A DNA stretch of 17,698 bases, taken from assembly GCF_001949145.1 (NCBI RefSeq), contig NW_019091624.1, forward strand, positions 185,778 to 203,475, in the 5' to 3' direction. A model generated the notes under the pieces. The model did not search any database. It was not told where the DNA came from and worked only from the letters and a program-made list of their open reading frames with translations. Positions 1-6,600 of the stretch are shown here, one piece after another (position 1 is the stretch's first letter; each line of letters begins with the position of its first letter). The translations under genes were made by a program, and so were the position numbers. Source of the stretch: Acanthaster planci. Its lineage: Eukaryota > Echinodermata > Asteroidea > Valvatida > Acanthasteridae.

Positions 1-508
1 TTAAACTTGAATGCATGCAACTGCAAAATATCACCAAAACAGCAAACCAAGGTATCACAAGAGGGTGCACTTCGGTTAGACAAGAGAGGGCGCTATTCAA
101 CATGACAACGAAACGTGCGACAGTTAAATTCGCTATACCGAGTGACCGCTGTACCAAACATTTAGTGTGGACCCCATCTTGTTCGTTAAAGCGGCGTTCC
201 ACTGTACTAGTACATTAATTGTGTGCTGAGCTTACTCTGTTGGATTCAAAATCCATAATCTCCTTCTCACCAGAAGTCTTCCAAAACTGACCATTTAACT
301 GACCTCTAATAAATGACCACTTACATGCAATACAGCAGCAGATACTGCTCTCCCAGAGGACTGAGTCCTTTCAAATTTTCTTGGTAGAGAGCAAACACTT
401 GTAGAAATATTTATTATGGCATAACTGTCCCATAAACATTTCTTCTCCTCTACTGATGAAGAAAATTCACAAAGTGGTATAATGTAATTTTATCTCTACA
501 ATGATTAC
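1..508 (-). other. SGSM-like intron 7 (partial)
   Basis: Follows exon 7 and runs to the window edge. I see no exon matching the next SGSM block. The only candidate, near 325-379, is out of phase with exon 7. No repeat stands out. Confidence 0.7.
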
Positions 509-666
509 CTGTAGGCCAGGTCTCTTAGGCGATGCAGGTGTTGTAGAAATGACACCTGGATTCATGCTATGGATTCTATGTCTCTGAACCAACTCATCAG
601 CAGGGGGATCAGTCCAATAGTGATCTGCAGTTTTCATCTTGGAGTAGTCTAAAGCACAGGGTCCAA
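509..666 (-). CDS. SGSM1: SGSM-like exon 7
   Basis: Acceptor CTATCCTCAG and donor GTAATC. Encodes V181 (split codon) to Q233. [20 protein letters not shown] and [10 protein letters not shown] are near-identical to the vertebrate family as I remember it. The last part (SPKRPGLQ) corresponds to the start of the region after RUN. The exon ends in phase 0; the following exon is not in the window. Confidence 0.94.
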
Positions 667-3600
667 CTGAGGATAGAACACAGCAAAACAATAGTGGTAA
701 TTTGTCTGGCATTGATAATTCACAACTAAAATGGTCAGAGAGAAACACTGTCCAACATGCACATGACAGCAAAAAAGAGAACTTTCGCAGTTGTCTCAAA
801 ACCTGCTACAATGCAAGAGTCATTCTTCAGAGACACAGTGAACCAGCTTTATTTACTCACCGAGTAACGATGCAATGATTGGACCATCTGCTGGATGAGC
901 CATCAATGCATCCTTCTCATAGTATTTGCTGCAATAAAGCAACACAATAAGAAATCCTATTATTAAACTCAACGTAAAGATACTTTAATTAAATCCTCTG
1001 TCAGTGCTGGGATGATGTCCGTAATTGCAATCCTCAAAATTCTCTTCAAATTTCATTTTGAATCTCTAGACTACACGCACAAAAAGGGACACTTACATGT
1101 ACAGTATGTAGACATTGAAATCCTTCTTGAAATCCCTGATACTGTACATGTAAATGGGTCATTTCATAAGGCATGTGAGGTTGGGGCACAATTGGTAACA
1201 GCGTCCTGGTTACATGGGTAACTTTTACCACCTGTCAGGACCTGTGGAGTAGGTCATTTATTCTGTAAAATAACACACACCTCTGTATTCAGCCTTGCAA
1301 GATGGATAACAATGTCAATTTGGAATCCACATGCAGGGAAATAGCTGTTCATTTTTACGGAACCCATGTAACAATTGACACCATCACAAATTGTGCCCCA
1401 ACCACATGGAATGACCCAAATACGTGTATCCAGAAAGTGTTGAACAAACAAAAGTGCATGTCTGCTAGATCGTTCTTTGCTCTGTACTGTAGCTGAGCAA
1501 CCCCAGTGCAGATCAACTCAGAGAAATTATGCTTCATCATACATGTACATTCCCTCTAGGATTTTGACAACATGCAGCAGTGGTTTATGACTGCAGATCC
1601 CAGACACAATGTGTGCATTAATGTATGAATACACTGTACATGCTTGCGTTGATACATGTACACAGATGTCGCAAAGCAGGAAAAATGACTTTTTCCAAGC
1701 GAATTAAATATTTCGGCATTACATCAAAACATACATGTACATGTATGCACACTACATGTTCTGCCAGGGGTAATCTAAACAGATAAGCCTCAGTTCTTGA
1801 ATACCTGTCACTTACATGTACATGTGGTACCTATAAATGGCACACAGTGTAATTAAATGTGAAGGTCTACATGTATTGGACACATGTGGTGCAAGGATGT
1901 ACATACATCTGTTTTCCTTCCTCCATGATGTCTTAAACCAATGAGACTGCCTTTTGTTTTAGGTTGGAACAAGGAGGAAGGAATTGTTGGCTAACTTTCT
2001 CACTATTCAGAGAATGTTTTATTCAGTTGATTGTTTGGTACTTGTTTGTGGCTCACTAGCCACCTGTCCATCTGTCCTGAGGGCAGGAAAGCAATTTCCA
2101 TACGGGTAATTCCAGAAATTAGGGGGTCTTTTTTTCATGTCCCTGTCACATCTGACATGATTTCGTAAGTTCTGAACACATTTTTAATTTCCAGGAGTGG
2201 TACATTAATGCAAATTACCTGTCAAACAAGTAGTAATAGTTTGAAATCGATTCCGGTGATATATCCATGTCAAATAAAAAAAGGTCAGATGTAACAAGGA
2301 CACAAAAATGTCACACTCTTGGACCCCTAATTTCTGGAATTACCCATGTACAAACCCCCATTTATGTGACAAATTTTTAACACTAGAGAAAAAGACTACA
2401 AGAGAGAAAAGGCACTAAGGGATGGCAGTTTCACCAATTTGCTGGGAGATAACAGGCAATTATTAACATTGCCTGGGAAAGGATTGGTAATTCTACGTAC
2501 CGTACATGTAGATCAGACCCTGTACCTTGTATAACAGGTTTCCTTAAAGTACTTACTTACAATAAAGTTCTTCATTTGCTGATTTACATTGAGACAAATG
2601 TCAATAAAGGAAAGATCAACATGCAAGTACATACATGTATATTGAAACATCGAAATATTGACCCACTCAACAGCAAAGCTGTAATGCATATTTTACAATG
2701 CATACAGCACACTCAAAGACTGCATGTGAAGCATACTATGACATTTGAACCGATAACAGAGTATTCAAAAGCGTGCCTTAAAATTAACTTGGGCCCATGT
2801 TATTTAGATTACATGCCCTTCTGAAGTGTAATTTGGTCTCTCTCCATGACCGTAGAAGAGGCCTTTGCGTTGACTAAACTAAAATGTTCTGACTGTTTCT
2901 GACAGTGGTTGCCTCAACCCAGAAGTCCTATCAATTAAGAAATTCGAACAAACTTTCCGTCATCAAGTGCAACACAAAGAGAAACATGTATGAACATACA
3001 TGTAGTCCAATACCCTACGTTGTCAGTATTTTGATTCACATATACACGTAGCCCTTTCTTTCACATGTTTTAAATCAGGCTTTTGTTTATTAGGGTTTTA
3101 TGATATGTACTTGTTCTTATCTGTTATTCATTTCATTACAATTGTGTGTAATTGTGTCCAGTTGGGTGTTCTCTTTAAATTGTACACAATGTAGCAATTT
3201 AGCCTTAGGGCTACAGATACATTGTGTTCTTAATAAACCAGAAATAATTTTAAAAAAAATAATAACAATTAGTGTAATATCTTAATGACAATAGTCTCAC
3301 AGGATTTCTTTCCTAAACAGATCTACTCATCTCATTCTATCCAAGGCAGAGTATGCATGAATACTAACGACCAACAGCTTCATGTCCAGTGTACGTTCAT
3401 CTAGCAATTACATGCACATGTCCCGGTACCAACAAATATTACAAACGTCCATGTGGCCACATGTGCATGTAATGTATCATCTCGTTATCAGTACCCCTCC
3501 TTATTTGGTTTCTTCCTCCCCAATTCCTTTCAGTCTAAGTTGACAACTGATTAGACTGCAACCGACTAGACTGAGATATATTACACGGTAACACAAATTG

Positions 3601-6600
3601 GCTTGTTTCAAAGAAAGCAGCAGAGCTTAATAAGTAAAGGTTCCAATCTTGGTATCATTGGCAAACCAATGAGAATATAAGAAATTATTTCTGTAAAGTG
3701 AGATGCATAGGTACAATATCAAGGGGAAGTGATTGACATGTTTAAAGTAACATTCTCAGAAACAAAGATAAACTGAACAATGTACTTGTATTGTATTTTG
3801 ATCACAAATTAACCCTAACCCTTATGCAGACCTAGCATGAATTTATTATCCTGATACAAAGCCAACAGTTTTCATGCCAGAATGAGTGTCTTGAATGTTC
3901 AAATTGATTGATGTAGTAATGGTTTCTCCTCCCTGTACATGCACCATCTGTTAATCTCAACTAAACAAACATACACATGTGCACTGCCTATGGTATACAA
4001 GGAACACGTGTCGCTACATGTACAAGTACATGTACTGTACCTGAACTATTTATTTCAGCCCAGATACTATTGATTTACTGCTTCAGTAGTGTGCAACATA
4101 AATAGTCAATTGACACTTCAAACCTCAGGCAGTAGAGAGAAGCTGCCAATTTGCATCTTTACAAGGATTTAAAATCCATGTTGGAATAATGTGCTAGGAG
4201 TTGAGGTTAATGAACACACAAGGTTCAGTTCACAATGCTTACTAACAGATAATTGCTGCTAATCTGAAAGACTTTGTTATTTTGTTGCCAGTTTTGCAGT
4301 GATGTGGATTACAAGGGAGATTTGTGGCTACCCCATGAGGCCAGAGATACATTCCATGTTACAGCCAACCTCCATATAATTCCTTGCTTAATTACCCTCT
4401 TCTACATGCACTTCCAAGCAGCAACATTTTAGAATTTAAAAACATGTAACGGGGTTTGCCCTTACCCAACGTACATATTATTAATAAACACTGTATGCTC
4501 AGTGCTTGTCCGAGAACTTGCGAAAAAGTCACAAGCTTACTCAGGTGGGACTCGAACCCATGACCTCCTGCTTACTAGTGCAGGTGAAGCAGCGGGTACC
4601 CGCTGCTTCACCTGACTCGGACCGGCCAGCCGATCCCGGCAAGCTTGGTGGTCGAGTGGTTAAGACGTCTGCAGTTAGCAGGAGGTCGTGGGTTCAAGTC
4701 CCACCCGAGTAAGCTTGTGACTTTTTCGCAAGTTCTCGGACAAGCACTGAGCATACAGTGTTTATTAATAATATGTACGTTGGGTAAGGGCAAACCCAGT
4801 TATATAAATTAACATCTCCCCAACGCAAAAATACATCTTGAACATTTTAGAAGTTGTAAACCAAACCTACTTGCTGAAATGAAATATTTTATTAACCCTA
4901 ACACTCCTCAGTCCTCCAACGGGTGAAGGATTGAGGAGGGTTAGGGTTAAGCCTGCTGTTTTTCCTCAATACCAATGCCCCACACTCTGACATGATATTC
5001 ATTTGCAATTAGCTGGCAACGTGATAGGCCGCTAAGCAATATTTTGACAAGATATATTTGAGACTTACCCGCTCTCCTGGTTGATAAGCTCAATTATCTT
5101 GGACAACTGCTTTTCAAACAAAGCTACTCTGATCCATAAATGACGCTGCTGTAGTGTGGCTCGGATGCTTGTCTGTGGTTTGTTAGGACTATCTCCATTT
5201 ATGCTGTTACTGCTGCCAAGTTTTCTACAATGCAGTTGAGAAAAACAGCATTTCATGTTTTACTGATCATGGAAAAAGATTAAATAAAAAAACTATATCA
5301 TGAATTTGACCTTTGTATTTAGTTTAAAAAATGTACTCAAGCTTGTCTGTAGACTGATACATGTACATGTAAGTGCTACTAACTGTTTGGTCAAATACCA
5401 TACTCATTTACTATGCTGGCATTTACATGTACTGTGCTGACATGTTTAATTCAATGACTAAATTATTCAGAACCATGAGTATTGATGCATTACAACCCAG
5501 GAGTATCATCCTTCATGAATATACATGTAGTTTTGTTCTAATAAAGTGACACATGCAAGACTTGTATATTATTTCAACATATATACACGCAATATGATTA
5601 ATAAACTGATGATATCCATCATTCTTGATGTGTGAAATGCAAATACCTTTCAGTGACTCACACATTACTAAATCCTCAAGAAGCTCAATTTTTTCCAGAA
5701 GAATTTCTACTGATTCCTTTATTCTGTGAAAGCTGAAAGATCATTTTGATGTTCAGCTCCAGCTGTTTCAGAACAGGTTATGGAATATACCAGTACAGTA
5801 CAACTTTATTTGGAGGACATTTTAATCAAACGTTCTAGTAGACTCGTATACAGAAGTTTGGAATTTATGAATATATCCTGTCAATACGTCTGATTTTTGG
5901 TGTAATGTAATCATCCCAAACAAAAAGAATTTGATGTAGAAATGCTGTTGTTTTTATGGCATGGCAAGTGGAATGAGAGACAGCTTTTCGGATATTGTAT
6001 TCACAAACAATGTTTTATGGCTTCCGTTTTCAAATTTTCAACCCCCCCCCAAAAAAATGTATAGCATCAGGCAGTGTTAGGAAATATCAGACATAAATAA
6101 GGAAAATCTTTACCCCGTTCACAAGGTTTGGTTCCCATTAATAAATGATGTCTTGTTTGTTTTTCATGATGTATGCTATATTATACTGCATCACTGATTC
6201 AACCATCTCTGTTTTACATTTGCAATACCTCAAATCCCTTCATTTGTTTCAAGACCTGTACTGAGTGAAGTTCATGACAAAGTCTTACTTAGGCTTTTGA
6301 AAGATACAGCATGAAAACCAACTCACTGAATAAACACACCATCCATGCACTGCAAGTCACTAATGTCCTGCAGGTAACAATGGTATCAACTGACCATGTG
6401 TGTCGTCTACAGGGCACTTCTATGCTTTCATGTACACGTACACGATACATGTATGCACAACTATTTATTGAATACCATATACACGTATACATGTGTCTCA
6501 TAAAACAACATTTACTCTCCAGTAACAAATATATGTATTGACAGTTTCCCCATGCATGGGTTCAGTGGTGTAACTACTGGGAAGGGGGGGACGGGGGCAC

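Larger units (their letters stand above)
929..5068 (-). other. SGSM-like intron 5 with several inserted repeats
   Basis: A 4.1-kb intron between exons 5 and 6. It holds the foldback at 1150-1423, the TIR element at 2104-2345, hairpins at 1093-1153 and 3407-3473, the tRNA-like palindrome at 4452-4797 and the TTAA hairpin at 4892-4950, plus many ACATGTA motifs. Between these (about 2346-3400 and 3474-4451) I see nothing but AT-rich unique-looking sequence. Confidence 0.85.

Noticed and set aside
325-379. Possible SGSM-like exon 8 on the minus strand (acceptor CTACCAAG, donor GTAAGT)
   Set aside because: The open frame needs a phase 2 junction but exon 7 ends in phase 0, and the reading does not match the family beyond a short SSG.
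3811-3824. Telomere-like TTAACCCTAACCC
   Set aside because: A single short copy; no array and no sign of a chromosome end.
4642-4715. Functional tRNA gene
   Set aside because: The A and B boxes are good, but the acceptor stem pairs poorly and the anticodon arm is not canonical (no T before the anticodon). It sits inside a repeat and is better called tRNA-derived.
4506-4793. Open frames on both strands within the palindrome (4506-4712 plus, 4608-4793 minus)
   Set aside because: They translate a tRNA-like repeat and its inverse, with no protein-like pattern.
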